In this document: positions 35,207-43,122 of the stretch, one piece after another
Layout of the letters: every line of letters starts with the position of its first letter
How positions within the stretch are numbered: the stretch's first letter is position 1
DNA from: JBFMFR01 sp040752025
Lineage (GTDB): Bacteria > Chloroflexota > Anaerolineae > Anaerolineales > UBA4823
NCBI GenBank assembly: GCA_040752025.1
Contig: JBFMFR010000051.1
Location: 1 to 53,250, forward strand
DNA length: 53,250 nucleotides
Direction: 5' to 3'
The notes under the pieces: model-generated
Seen by the model: the letters and a program-made list of their open reading frames with translations, nothing else
Database searches by the model: none
What the model was told of the DNA's origin: nothing
Made by a program: the position numbers and the translations under genes

Positions 35207-36633
35207 TCCCTAACCTCCAATTGGATCATGCCATCGCTGGCACCAAGTGCATCAGCCAGTTCTTTCAGAGTTGTACGCAGGATGGTATTTGGATCGCCCG
35301 AGGCCCACAACCTGGCTGCAATTTCTGCCGCCAGCCGTTCCTGTTCTGCTCGCCGCTGTGTTTCTTGCAGCAAGCGGGCATTCTCTAATGCCAGCCCAGC
35401 CTGGGTGGTGATGGCTTCGACCATTGCCAGTTCTTCCGGCAGCCATTCCAGGGCTGCCTGACCGGCTTCCTGGCGTGGCGCAGCCTCCAGTAAAATTTTT
35501 CCAATGGACTGCTCGCGCAGGCGAATTGGTGCCTCCAGAGTACGCTTCTCGCTTTTCTCAATCTCGGGCTCCGAAGTTCGCCTGGCGTTGAGATGCTCTG
35601 CCTGGAAGGTGTACTCCAGGGAGTCGCCGCTGGCCAACCCCAGCCACGATGCTCGTTGCATGTACTGGCGGTGCAATTCGCGGATTTCTTCCAGATTGGC
35701 CTGCACTTCGGCAAATAGCCTGGCATTCTCGATGGCATTTGCCAGGCTGTCGGCGATGATCTGGGCTACAACCAGATCACTTTCATCGAAAGCCTGCGAT
35801 TGTGTGGATTGTATATCCAATACACCGATCACGTTCGTTGCGGAGCTGAACGAAGTCGCTGCTCCGCCCGCGGATTGCATCCCTTGCATTTCTGCTGGCT
35901 GCACCGGCGTGGGCGCGGGTTGTGCTCGCTTGCTCGCGATGCGCAGCGGTAGAGCCATCTCCGAGCGCGTGTCTGGGAGATCTGGGTTGTCGAAATAGAC
36001 TGCATCCTGGCCGACATCCAATGCCAAGCGCGCTTCGCCTTGCCTGGCGACGTAGCCCACAATCCCCATTTCTCCAATCGCCAGGCGGTGCCTACGCGCC
36101 AGCATGCGACGCCCTCCCGGTGAATTTGCGGCTTGCAGAACGGTATAGCGATTTTCCCGGTCATTCAGGAAGATGCCTACATGATAGAACCCCAGGCGGT
36201 CGGAGATCAGTTCTACGATCTGCTCCATCAATTCTTCGGGCTGGCGGATCAGGTTCGCCTGCTGCGCCAGCTCAGCGGCGCTGCGCAGTTGGGTTGTGGC
36301 TGTTTCGATGCGTTGTTGCAGAGAAGCCTGTATGCTCTCGACCTGGTTGGACAGTTCTTCTTTTTGGCCTTGCGCCGTTTCCAGGGCAGCTTCGAGGGCA
36401 GAGATTTGGGGCAGTCTGGCGCTGACCCAATACCCAAGCAATCCCATGATGATCGGGATCGCATCCATCAGCCATTGCACTTTATCTAACTGGTGTGCTT
36501 TAGCCAGGCTGTTCAGAACGGCTGCAAAGCTTCCGAGGGGCAAGTTGTTTTCGAAGGCCAGAATCAGGAACGAGCCGATGGGGAACAGCAGTCCGAGGAG
36601 GAAACTTACCAGGGGGAATAGCCTGAATCTCAC
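35203..36633 (-). CDS. short TM-GAF sensor without output domain (sensor 2)
   Basis: 476 residues. Two N-terminal TM helices (about 7-28 and 55-73) have only a short loop between them. A coiled coil (about 80-125) leads to a full GAF (about 130-315; NPDLPDTRSEMALPL) with an insertion rich in Ala/Pro/Gln. The insertion is encoded by a GAACGAAGTC copy (35848) and a CGGATTGCAT copy (35871). A variant linker (LHRQYMQRASWLGL ... EYTF), half-GAF (LEAPIRLREQSIGKILLE ... TTQAGLALENARLL) and tail EQERLAAEIAARLWASGD follow. The GTG start overlaps the sensor 1 stop as GTGA. With no real extracytoplasmic domain, it may read a cytoplasmic ligand through GAF while anchored to the membrane. Confidence 0.88.
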   Translation of the reverse strand: MRFRLFPLVSFLLGLLFPIGSFLILAFENNLPLGSFAAVLNSLAKAHQLDKVQWLMDAIPIIMGLLGYWVSARLPQISALEAALETAQGQKEELSNQVESIQASLQQRIETATTQLRSAAELAQQANLIRQPEELMEQIVELISDRLGFYHVGIFLNDRENRYTVLQAANSPGGRRMLARRHRLAIGEMGIVGYVARQGEARLALDVGQDAVYFDNPDLPDTRSEMALPLRIASKRAQPAPTPVQPAEMQGMQSAGGAATSFSSATNVIGVLDIQSTQSQAFDESDLVVAQIIADSLANAIENARLFAEVQANLEEIRELHRQYMQRASWLGLASGDSLEYTFQAEHLNARRTSEPEIEKSEKRTLEAPIRLREQSIGKILLEAAPRQEAGQAALEWLPEELAMVEAITTQAGLALENARLLQETQRRAEQERLAAEIAARLWASGDPNTILRTTLKELADALGASDGMIQLEVRE

Positions 36634-39596
36634 CGATCACGCTCCCTGCTATCGTTTGTCTGGGTCTGGTTTCCAGGCCGAGATGTGTGGGTACGATCCG
36701 CCTGGGCGAGCCCCGGGCCAGCTTCATCCGGCTTGAGGTTGATCTGTACCTTGGCTCGCTGTGCGCCCAGGGCGGAAACCAATTCTTCAGCGGTTGTCCG
36801 GATGATCGTCTCCGGATTCACTGCCCGGCGGATCTTTGCGGTGATTTCATTCACCAGCCGTTCGATCTCCGCCTGGCGGCGGGAAGTTTCGAGCAGGCGG
36901 GCGTTGCGCACTACTACGGATACCTGGGCGGCAATTGCTGAGATCAGGCGCAGGTCTTCCTCGTCGAAACGCTGCTCGTGTTCCAGATCCTGGGCGATGA
37001 TCAGGCCAAAGGTTTCATTTGCCATGCGCAGCGGCACCCCTAGCCAGGACTTGGCGGGTTCACCATAGGTGATCGCTCCTAGCGCCCTGGTTCTGTTGAT
37101 CGTGTCTTCAACCAACATGAGCGGCTGCCCACTGCGGATTACGATTGAAGAGAGACCTTGACCTAAGGGGAAGGGCTGAATATTTACATATTTCCCTTCT
37201 TCGTACATGTAAGGGATGCGAATCTGATCTGTGCTGGCATCATAGAGGGCGATGGCAAAGGAACTGACCTCACCAGTGAAGCGCATCACCTGTTCGTGGA
37301 TGGTACGATACAGCTTGGTCAAATCGGTTTCCAGAGTGATCACCTGGCTGATCGTCCAAAGCGCTTCCAATTCGGCCAGTCTGCGCTGTACTTCTTGCCC
37401 TTCTCCCCAATCTGATAATGACGATGGCAGGGGAGTAATTTCTGCTTTCGAGGAAGAGAGCTGTTTTGCCTCTACAGTCTCAAGCTGCAGGATGCCCAAC
37501 GCCAACGTATTGGCCAGAGCGCCTAATTCCGCCAGTTCTGTATCGGAGAAACCATTGGGCGATTCTGCTTCGCTTTGGATGGGATCCGCCCGGCTGGCGA
37601 TAACGCTCAAGGCGCCTAGAATCTGGCTGCCCGAAGTGATGGGCAGTGCAGCTTGATACAAGGTGGTCTGGAATTGAGCGCTGGCTGCCTCAGCTTCGGG
37701 CGTGGTTGTCTTTCCCGCATCCCTGGCTGTTGGCATACTAGAAGCGCGCCCGGTGTTCGAAATTTGTCCTGATTGGGGCGGTAATGCTTTGACTTGTACA
37801 CGGTTGGTGGCAATGGCTTGTGAAACGAGTTCGCGTGGGTGGGGGAACGATCGGCTTCGCTCGGCTGCCGCAGGCAGCCCGGCGCCCTGTGTAGCCTGCC
37901 CTGCGTCCGTCTGAGTTCCCGCGATGTCTGGCGCGCTCAGGGCGTGCCGGAGCACTGCTAGAGCGCGCGGCATGGCTCTGACGCGCTCGTCTGATTCAAG
38001 CTCTGCCCCCATCTTCAATTCTCCCCGGGCCATAAAGATGGCTGCATGTGGGTAGCCCAGCCGCTTGATGATCAGGTTGAGGGCCTGGCGCAGAAATTCA
38101 TCCACTGAGGCGGCTACCGAAGCCGAACGGCTTAGCTGTAAGTGGGTTTGAGCCAGCTCGGCTTGCAGGGCATTCTGCCGTACGAGTTGTTGGTGCAAAG
38201 ACTGCATCTCGTCAGCGATCTGGTTGAAAGCAGTTGCTAATCCATTTAGTTCTGTGATTGCAGATAACCGCATCTGCTCAGGTAAGATAGCTGGGCCCGA
38301 TCCACGCTCGCCATCTGCGTAGCTTTGAACGGTTGTGACAAGCGTGTCCAGAGGGGCAGTCAGGCGCAAGGTGGCCCAACCCAGCAGGATGGCTATCAGT
38401 AAGGCCACGATCCCAAAAGCCACCAGCCCGAGCTGTCGCAATTGTTCGAAATTGGGTAAACCCATTTGCCCCTCGATCAAATTCTCCGGCGCCTGGATAG
38501 CCCAACCAGCCTGGAGCGAATCCAGCCAGGCAAAACCCAGCAATACGGGTGTGCCTTGCTGGCCGATCAGGCTGAGAGACCCTGGCGCGGCGCCGCCAGA
38601 CTGGAGATCCTGGAAGATTTGGGAAGCTCCACCCTGGGGGGGCTGAAAATTGAACAATTTGGTGGCAGTTTCCAGGTTGGGATTCACCCCAATAAATGCT
38701 TGCTCTTGCGGAATTACGAAGAAAACCGTGACCGATTGAGTGTTTTCCTGGTTCGCAAAGGAGGTAGACTGCGCTTGAGATACCATATACTGGACAGCTC
38801 TTGGGCTTGCCAGTAAAAGCAAGGCGGCTGAAGCCGGGCGAAGCCGTTGATCAGTTGGGAGAGCACTTGCATGCCAGGGGATAGCGGTGAAGATGACCAG
38901 ATTGGGATCTCCGCCCGAGCCTGACGAGCCCACCAGGCCAGGGAGGTCTTGCGGGTTTAGAACGGCCTGGCTGGTAGCCCTGCCGGCGTTTTCCAGGGAG
39001 GCTCGCTGTATCAGCCCCAGGATGGGCCCTGCGCCCAACAACTGCCCCTCCCAGGAAGTGCGACTGGCGAGCAGTACACGGCCATCCTGTTCCCCACCGA
39101 GCAGGACCAGGGCAAATTCATCGATTGATGGGCTGGATTCTTTCAGGCGCTGCAGTTCCTGCACAATCGCCTGGCGTTCGGTTTGCAGCCCAGGGGCAGC
39201 AGGATCGGCAGCACCCAGGGTGCGTTCCAGGGAACTCTGCAAGGAGGGGTGATTCAAGAACGTGGTTAGCAGGCTATGCTGGTGCTCGATGCTGGCTTCT
39301 AACAGATCGGCCTGGTTGGAGGCGACATCCGAAATGTAGCGGAGGGACTGTTGCTGGGAGACCTGGCGACCGAAAAAGTATGCGAAGCTGCCAGCCAGGG
39401 CAAGCGGGACAAGGGCGAGTGGTAATAGAAGCAGCAGCAGTATCCAGGGAAGCCGCCGCGGGCTGCGTTGATGCCGGGCTGGGCTTGAGGCAGGCTCCGG
39501 GGCTGTGGAGCCTGCTGCTCCGCCTGCCGTTCCAGCCGCGTTGGCATCTGCTAATCCAAAACTACCTTCGCTGGGTTCGGGGGCCGAAGCGATCAA
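36630..39596 (-). CDS. extracytoplasmic-sensor-HAMP-GAF-GAF protein without output domain (sensor 1)
   Basis: 988 residues. A low-complexity Ala/Pro N-terminus precedes TM1 (about 50-75). A large extracytoplasmic region follows (about 76-385), probably Cache-like but divergent. TM2 (about 390-411), HAMP, and a first GAF (about 500-720) with a long Ala/Ser insertion come next. The second GAF is full length (about 745-905; FALYD-type start, WLGVPLRMANETFGLI) and resembles GAF 2 of the giant kinase. The tail EIERLVNEITAKIRRAVNP ends like the other sensors. The Trp linker is not evident here. The start is TTG with a perfect GAGGAG 6 bases upstream. It is the first sensor after the two receiver genes. 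No kinase domain is present. Confidence 0.88.
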   Translation of the reverse strand: MIASAPEPSEGSFGLADANAAGTAGGAAGSTAPEPASSPARHQRSPRRLPWILLLLLLPLALVPLALAGSFAYFFGRQVSQQQSLRYISDVASNQADLLEASIEHQHSLLTTFLNHPSLQSSLERTLGAADPAAPGLQTERQAIVQELQRLKESSPSIDEFALVLLGGEQDGRVLLASRTSWEGQLLGAGPILGLIQRASLENAGRATSQAVLNPQDLPGLVGSSGSGGDPNLVIFTAIPWHASALPTDQRLRPASAALLLLASPRAVQYMVSQAQSTSFANQENTQSVTVFFVIPQEQAFIGVNPNLETATKLFNFQPPQGGASQIFQDLQSGGAAPGSLSLIGQQGTPVLLGFAWLDSLQAGWAIQAPENLIEGQMGLPNFEQLRQLGLVAFGIVALLIAILLGWATLRLTAPLDTLVTTVQSYADGERGSGPAILPEQMRLSAITELNGLATAFNQIADEMQSLHQQLVRQNALQAELAQTHLQLSRSASVAASVDEFLRQALNLIIKRLGYPHAAIFMARGELKMGAELESDERVRAMPRALAVLRHALSAPDIAGTQTDAGQATQGAGLPAAAERSRSFPHPRELVSQAIATNRVQVKALPPQSGQISNTGRASSMPTARDAGKTTTPEAEAASAQFQTTLYQAALPITSGSQILGALSVIASRADPIQSEAESPNGFSDTELAELGALANTLALGILQLETVEAKQLSSSKAEITPLPSSLSDWGEGQEVQRRLAELEALWTISQVITLETDLTKLYRTIHEQVMRFTGEVSSFAIALYDASTDQIRIPYMYEEGKYVNIQPFPLGQGLSSIVIRSGQPLMLVEDTINRTRALGAITYGEPAKSWLGVPLRMANETFGLIIAQDLEHEQRFDEEDLRLISAIAAQVSVVVRNARLLETSRRQAEIERLVNEITAKIRRAVNPETIIRTTAEELVSALGAQRAKVQINLKPDEAGPGLAQADRTHTSRPGNQTQTNDSRERDR

Positions 39597-39649
39597 AGCT
39601 CTCTCCTCAAGAACACGTTTTTGGGTTTATTTTATGAAGCCTCTCGCCT

Positions 39650-39662
39650 CGGATGCAATCCG
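39650..39662. repeat. CGGATGCAATCCG repeat between receiver 2 and sensor 1
   Basis: The gap 39597-39740 holds one copy of the 13-base element CGGATGCAATCCG (arms CGGAT/ATCCG around three bases) and the Shine-Dalgarno of sensor 1. Other copies are at 18139, 21287 and, reversed, at 22476; partial copies lie at 21375, 21389, 23855 and 35871. No further gene is seen in this gap. Confidence 0.7.
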
Positions 39663-39740
39663 CAATCAGCGAGCGACTCGCCAGACCAGTGAGCGGCGGA
39701 GGGCGTTGGAAAATGTCAGCAGGCGGCTGCTTGCGCAAGG

Positions 39741-40205
39741 TCAGCTCAATTCCCAAACTGCTTCTCCTGAAAGGATGCGCCGGATTTGTTCAGGAAATCG
39801 ATCTGGATCCAGAGGTTTGCCGATAAAGCCATCAAAACTGGCCTCGCGCGCTTTGCGGATTTGATCCTGGCTGGCTTCCGCAGTAACTGCCACCACCAGC
39901 GCCTCTTTCAAGCGTGGGGCGCTGCGGATCTTTTGTAATGCACCATAACCATCTTCATAAGGCAGGCGGATGTCCATGAGGATCAGGTCGAGGCGCGGCA
40001 GGGTATCGGCGTATTCCACAACCTCATAACCGGATGTTTTCCACTCGCAGTGGATCCCCATATATCCTAACAAGCGGGCGATGAGAACGAAATTGGCGAC
40101 GTTATCTTCCACTACCAGCACGGTAGCGCCTTTTGGATCCGTAGGTGTCCTAGACGGCTGGGTAGATGAGGCATTGTCCGGCTGGAAAGGGGTTTGTCCT
40201 GTCAT
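39741..40205 (-). CDS. stand-alone response-regulator receiver protein (receiver 2)
   Basis: 154 residues. A disordered N-terminus of about 27 residues precedes one CheY-like receiver with VVEDN (acidic pocket), LILMDIRLPYEDG (phospho-acceptor Asp), the AVTAEA Thr/Ala switch region and GKPL (conserved Lys). No DNA-binding or enzymatic output is attached, so it works as a diffusible phosphoryl carrier, a CheY/Spo0F-type messenger or a partner of a larger protein. It starts 2 bases after the stop of receiver 1, so the two are translationally linked. It precedes the sensor array, and the likely phosphodonor is the giant kinase encoded downstream (inference). Confidence 0.93.
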   Translation of the reverse strand: MTGQTPFQPDNASSTQPSRTPTDPKGATVLVVEDNVANFVLIARLLGYMGIHCEWKTSGYEVVEYADTLPRLDLILMDIRLPYEDGYGALQKIRSAPRLKEALVVAVTAEASQDQIRKAREASFDGFIGKPLDPDRFPEQIRRILSGEAVWELS

Positions 40206-40207
40206 AT

Positions 40208-40627
40208 TTATGGCATCCGGGAATTGCTTTTCAACGCCAGGAAACGGCGAATTTGATCACCGATCGTATCAACGTCGATCGGCTTTTGAATGTAGCCATC
40301 ACAGCCGGCTTCCAGGCTGCGCTCGCGATCGCCTTTCATCACATTGGCGGTCAGGGCAATGATCGGTACGTTACCTAACCCTGGCAAGCCTTTCAACCGG
40401 GCAGTCAAGGTATACCCGTCAATGTCCGGCATGTTGATATCCATCAGGATCAGGTCTGGTGTTTGAGTCTGTAGGGTTTTCAAAGCCTGGGCCGCGGTAC
40501 CAGCTTCCAGGACGCTGAAACCCTCGGCCGACAAGATGCGCCGGACAAGCATGCGGTTATCAGGATTGTCCTCTACATACAGAATGGTTGCGCTTCTTCG
40601 TTGGTTTTCAGAGATCGGAAAGTTCAT
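40208..40627 (-). CDS. stand-alone response-regulator receiver protein (receiver 1, first gene of the block)
   Basis: 139 residues, a single receiver domain: ILYVEDNPDNRML (acidic pocket), LILMDINMPDIDG (phospho-acceptor Asp), ALTANVM and QKPID (Lys). The sequence resembles the DivK/hybrid-kinase receiver group. No output domain is present. There is no Shine-Dalgarno before its ATG, but TAAAAT ends 6 bases upstream, predicting a leaderless mRNA that starts on the ATG. A terminator hairpin (40711-40745) separates it from the tRNA-Gly gene, so this is the most likely 5' end of the whole minus-strand operon. Confidence 0.93.
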   Translation of the reverse strand: MNFPISENQRRSATILYVEDNPDNRMLVRRILSAEGFSVLEAGTAAQALKTLQTQTPDLILMDINMPDIDGYTLTARLKGLPGLGNVPIIALTANVMKGDRERSLEAGCDGYIQKPIDVDTIGDQIRRFLALKSNSRMP

Positions 40628-40633
40628 AATACA

Positions 40634-40639
40634 ATTTTA
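40634..40639 (-). promoter_or_regulatory. -10 element at the head of the sensor operon (leaderless)
   Basis: TAAAAT on the minus strand, 6 bases before the ATG at 40627. The expected transcription start falls on the A of the ATG. No convincing TTGACA-like -35 is found at 16-18 bases; the region upstream is A/T-rich with an A8 run on the minus strand. It is the best candidate because the preceding terminator isolates this gene from tRNA-Gly. Confidence 0.45.
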
Positions 40640-40710
40640 CAACAAAAAACTGGTTTTCGTGGCGGTTATGACTTTCGTTAGGTTTTTTTTATGCCAAACA
40701 TATCTAAAAT

Positions 40711-40745
40711 AGGCAGAATGCTTGCTTGCCGCAAGCATTCTGCCT
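40711..40745 (-). terminator. intrinsic terminator downstream of tRNA-Gly
   Basis: A perfect 15-bp stem (40711-40725 with 40731-40745) closes a 5-base loop. On the minus strand it is followed by ATTTTAG. It lies about 75 bases after the tRNA-Gly 3' end and before the sensor operon, so it ends the tRNA transcript and insulates the operon. Confidence 0.75.
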
Positions 40746-40820
40746 GAGCCATATATTCTAATGTCCAAACGCTGCCCAGGCAGCTAAGCGCGCCATGCAA
40801 ACATTTCATGCCAAGCCGAG

Positions 40821-40892
40821 AGCGGGTGATGGGACTCGAACCCACGAATAGTAGCTTGGGAAGCTACTGCCTTACCACTTGGCGACACCCGC
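40821..40892 (-). tRNA. tRNA-Gly (anticodon CCC)
   Basis: The 72-nt minus-strand cloverleaf has acceptor stem GCGGGTG/CACCCGC, D arm GCC...GGC, anticodon stem GTAGC/GCTAC with loop TTCCCAA (anticodon CCC, reading GGG), and T arm GTGGG-TTCGAGT-CCCAT. The discriminator is U, as usual for glycine tRNAs. CCA is not encoded. Confidence 0.96.
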
Positions 40893-40907
40893 GAGTTATG
40901 TGAGATT

Positions 40908-40936
40908 ATTCTAATCCAATCCCTATCTTTTGACAA
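40908..40936 (-). promoter_or_regulatory. sigma-70-type promoter of tRNA-Gly
   Basis: On the minus strand TTGTCA (40931-40936), a 17-base spacer, then TAGAAT (40908-40913), about 16 bases before the tRNA 5' end. Its -35 overlaps TTGACA on the opposite strand (40930-40935). Confidence 0.75.
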
Positions 40937-40972
40937 CCCTGGTTTGTCTTACAATTTAGCGAGGTTGTGGAC

Positions 40973-41002
40973 TTGCTGATTACCCGGTTTTCGCCTTATA
41001 AT
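40973..41002 (+). promoter_or_regulatory. promoter of the FHA/SEDS gene cluster
   Basis: TTGCTG (40973-40978), an 18-base spacer, and a perfect TATAAT (40997-41002). The predicted start is near 41009, 21 bases before the ATG at 41030. This argues against the upstream in-frame GTG at 40967 as the start of the first FHA gene. Confidence 0.65.
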
Positions 41003-41029
41003 TATTTACCTGTTAGATATGGGATCGGG

Positions 41030-41785
41030 ATGAACTCGCTCAAATTAGTCCTCGTTTCTTTGGAAAAACGATTGCAAGGGTGGATCGAAGGCGGCGCGGC
41101 GCGTTTGTTCCCCGGACAACAAGCATTTCAGACGCTGGCTTTGCAGTTTGGCCAGGCTGTGCAAGAGGGCCTGCGGCCTTCTGCAAATGGCTCGGCCTTG
41201 GCGCCTAATCTGTACGTTTTGCTGCTGCCTGCTGAGCAGGCGCGTATTTTGCAGGACAGTCCTATGCTCAGGCATGAATTGGCGAGCAATCTGCGCCTGG
41301 CGGTCGAGGAGGCAGGCTGGCGTTTTTCTACCCCTCCAATGGTGCGCGTGGCGGTGGCCCCGGAACTCGCTCCAGGTCAGATCAGGGTGTTGGCCCAACA
41401 CAGCCTGGATAACCTGTCGCAAACTACGGGTATGCAGGTCGTGCACCCAGGGCAGCGCGCTATGCCTCGGACGGCCTTTTTGGTTGTGGATGGAACGCGG
41501 ATTTTCTCACTTTCTAAAACGATCGTCAATATTGGGCGCAGCGCAGAAAACCAGTTGATCATCGATGATCCACGCGTTTCGCGCTTGCACGCACAGTTGC
41601 GCCTGGTCAATGGGCGCTACCGCATTTTCGACCTGGATTCGAGGGGCGGCACCTGGGTGAATGGCAAGCGCGTGCGCCAGCACACGTTGTTCCCAGGTGA
41701 TGTGGTTTCGCTGGCAGGCGTTCCCCTGGTCTATGGACAGGATGCCGATCAGGAAGACACTCAGGATATGCCTGTAGCGGATTGA
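41030..41785 (+). CDS. FhaA-like protein (DUF3662 + FHA domain)
   Basis: 251 residues. The N-terminal part (about 1-120; LEKRLQGWIEGGAARLF, NLYVLLLP) matches the DUF3662 domain of actinobacterial FhaA. The C-terminal FHA domain (about 160-235) has IGRSAENQLIIDDPRVSRLHAQL and RGGTWVNGKRV, with the Arg, Ser and His that bind phosphothreonine. In Actinobacteria FhaA links Ser/Thr kinase signalling to cell-wall synthesis. The start is set by the promoter and TATAAT just upstream. A second FHA protein and a SEDS protein follow, the same theme as the actinobacterial fha-rodA-pbpA cluster, although the Ser/Thr kinase and phosphatase are not in the window. Confidence 0.88.
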   Translation: MNSLKLVLVSLEKRLQGWIEGGAARLFPGQQAFQTLALQFGQAVQEGLRPSANGSALAPNLYVLLLPAEQARILQDSPMLRHELASNLRLAVEEAGWRFSTPPMVRVAVAPELAPGQIRVLAQHSLDNLSQTTGMQVVHPGQRAMPRTAFLVVDGTRIFSLSKTIVNIGRSAENQLIIDDPRVSRLHAQLRLVNGRYRIFDLDSRGGTWVNGKRVRQHTLFPGDVVSLAGVPLVYGQDADQEDTQDMPVAD

Positions 41786-41800
41786 AGTGGAAAAGTTTGC

Positions 41801-42256
41801 ATGAGCGGCTTGATTTTTCTAATCTTGCGTATGATCCTGGCGGTATTGCTCTATTCTTTTCTGGGTTGGGCCCTATGGATCTTATGGCAAGACTTGCGAC
41901 AGCAGGGTAGAATATCCTCTACGGCGATACCTGCCTTGGCCCTGGCATCTCAAGTCGAAGGTGAGCGTGTTGTGCGCAAATTTACGGGCACAGAAGTTTT
42001 AGTAGGACGTGATCCAGCCTGCGATTTATACCTGGATGAACGCACGGTCTCGACCAGGCACGCCCGTCTCTCTTACCATCACGGGCAGTGGTGGCTGGAA
42101 GATATGCATTCCAGGAATGGTACTTTCCTCAATGAAGAGGCTTTATCTACCCCGGTAGTGCTGGCTGCCGGAGATCAAATACGTTTTGGGCAGGCTGCGT
42201 TTCAAGTCGTTTTGGGTGAAGCGGCGGCCCTACGAGAGGAGATCCCATGCAATTAA
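41801..42256 (+). CDS. FhaB-like membrane-anchored FHA protein
   Basis: 151 residues. One N-terminal TM helix (about 5-28) anchors a cytoplasmic FHA domain (about 60-140) with VLVGRDPACDLYLDERTVS, STRHARLSY and HSRNGTFLNEE, all the phosphothreonine-binding positions. This matches FhaB/FipA-type proteins, which recruit phosphorylated partners to the division or elongation machinery. It begins 15 bases after the FhaA-like gene and overlaps mtnP by 10 bases, so the three are one transcript. Confidence 0.88.
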   Translation: MSGLIFLILRMILAVLLYSFLGWALWILWQDLRQQGRISSTAIPALALASQVEGERVVRKFTGTEVLVGRDPACDLYLDERTVSTRHARLSYHHGQWWLEDMHSRNGTFLNEEALSTPVVLAAGDQIRFGQAAFQVVLGEAAALREEIPCN

Positions 42257-43113
42257 AACCTACCCTGGCCATCATTGGTGGATCTGGGCTGTACGACATG
42301 CCCGATTTGCAAGAAGTGCAGGTTCATGATGTGGAAACGCCCTTTGGTAAGCCCAGTGCTCCCATCATCGTCGGCATTCTAGAGGGGCGCAGCCTGGCCT
42401 TCCTGGCAAGACATGGCGAAGGCCATCACATTGCGCCGAGCGAAGTGAATTACCGGGCGAATATCTACGCTCTGAATCAGCTTGGCGCGCAGCGCGTTGT
42501 GAGTATCAGCGCCTGCGGCTCCTTGCGTGAAGATTACGTTCCAGGGGATATCGTTATCCCGGATCAACTGTTCGATTTCACGCGCGGCCGCGAGCGCAGC
42601 TTTTTTGGCGAGGGTTTTGTGGCTCACATCAGCGTTGCCGATCCGTTTTGCCCAGAGCTTTCCGGGTTAATCCTGGAAGCGACTCAGGCAACCGGAGCCA
42701 GGGTTCACCAGGGTGGGGTCTTTATCACGATTGAGGGGCCGCGTTTCTCGACGCGAGCCGAATCGAATGTGTATCGTTCCTGGGGAATGTCTCTAATTGG
42801 GATGACCACTTCCCCGGAAGCTTACCTGGCGCGCGAAGCGGAGCTTTGCTATGGTGTGATGGCGCACGTTACGGATTACGATGTGTGGCACATCAGTGAG
42901 GAGCCGGTCACTGTGGACCGGGTGATCGAAATCCTGAACCGCAACACAGAAACCGCACAGCAAGCCGTGCGCAACCTGGCGCGCAGTTTGCCTGAAGATC
43001 GTGCGTGCGAGTGCGAGAGTGCACTGGCAACTGCGTTGATCACGCGGCCGGATGTGATCCCGGCAGAGACGCGCCAGAAGTTGGGTTTGCTGGTAGATCG
43101 ATACCTGCGGTAG
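42247..43113 (+). CDS. mtnP: S-methyl-5'-thioadenosine phosphorylase
   Basis: 288 residues, purine nucleoside phosphorylase superfamily. It cleaves methylthioadenosine with phosphate to adenine and methylthioribose-1-phosphate in methionine salvage. IIGGSGLYDM, ARHGEGHHIAPSEVNYRAN (phosphate and nucleoside pocket), FFGEGFVAHISVADPFC, TIEGPRFSTRAES and MTTSPEAYLAREAELCY with TDYDVW identify the MTAP group rather than PNP. Length is normal. It overlaps the FhaB-like gene and precedes the SEDS gene by 9 bases. A metabolic enzyme between two cell-wall genes is odd, but the overlap shows real coupling. Confusion with 6-oxopurine nucleoside phosphorylase remains possible. Confidence 0.92.
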   Translation: MQLKPTLAIIGGSGLYDMPDLQEVQVHDVETPFGKPSAPIIVGILEGRSLAFLARHGEGHHIAPSEVNYRANIYALNQLGAQRVVSISACGSLREDYVPGDIVIPDQLFDFTRGRERSFFGEGFVAHISVADPFCPELSGLILEATQATGARVHQGGVFITIEGPRFSTRAESNVYRSWGMSLIGMTTSPEAYLAREAELCYGVMAHVTDYDVWHISEEPVTVDRVIEILNRNTETAQQAVRNLARSLPEDRACECESALATALITRPDVIPAETRQKLGLLVDRYLR

Positions 43114-43122
43114 TTTCCGTTT

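Noticed and set aside
15982..39596. Calling the nine sensors histidine kinases or methyl-accepting proteins.
   Set aside because: No H-box, N-box, G-box or MCP hairpin is found in any; similarity to kinases is confined to HAMP and GAF regions.
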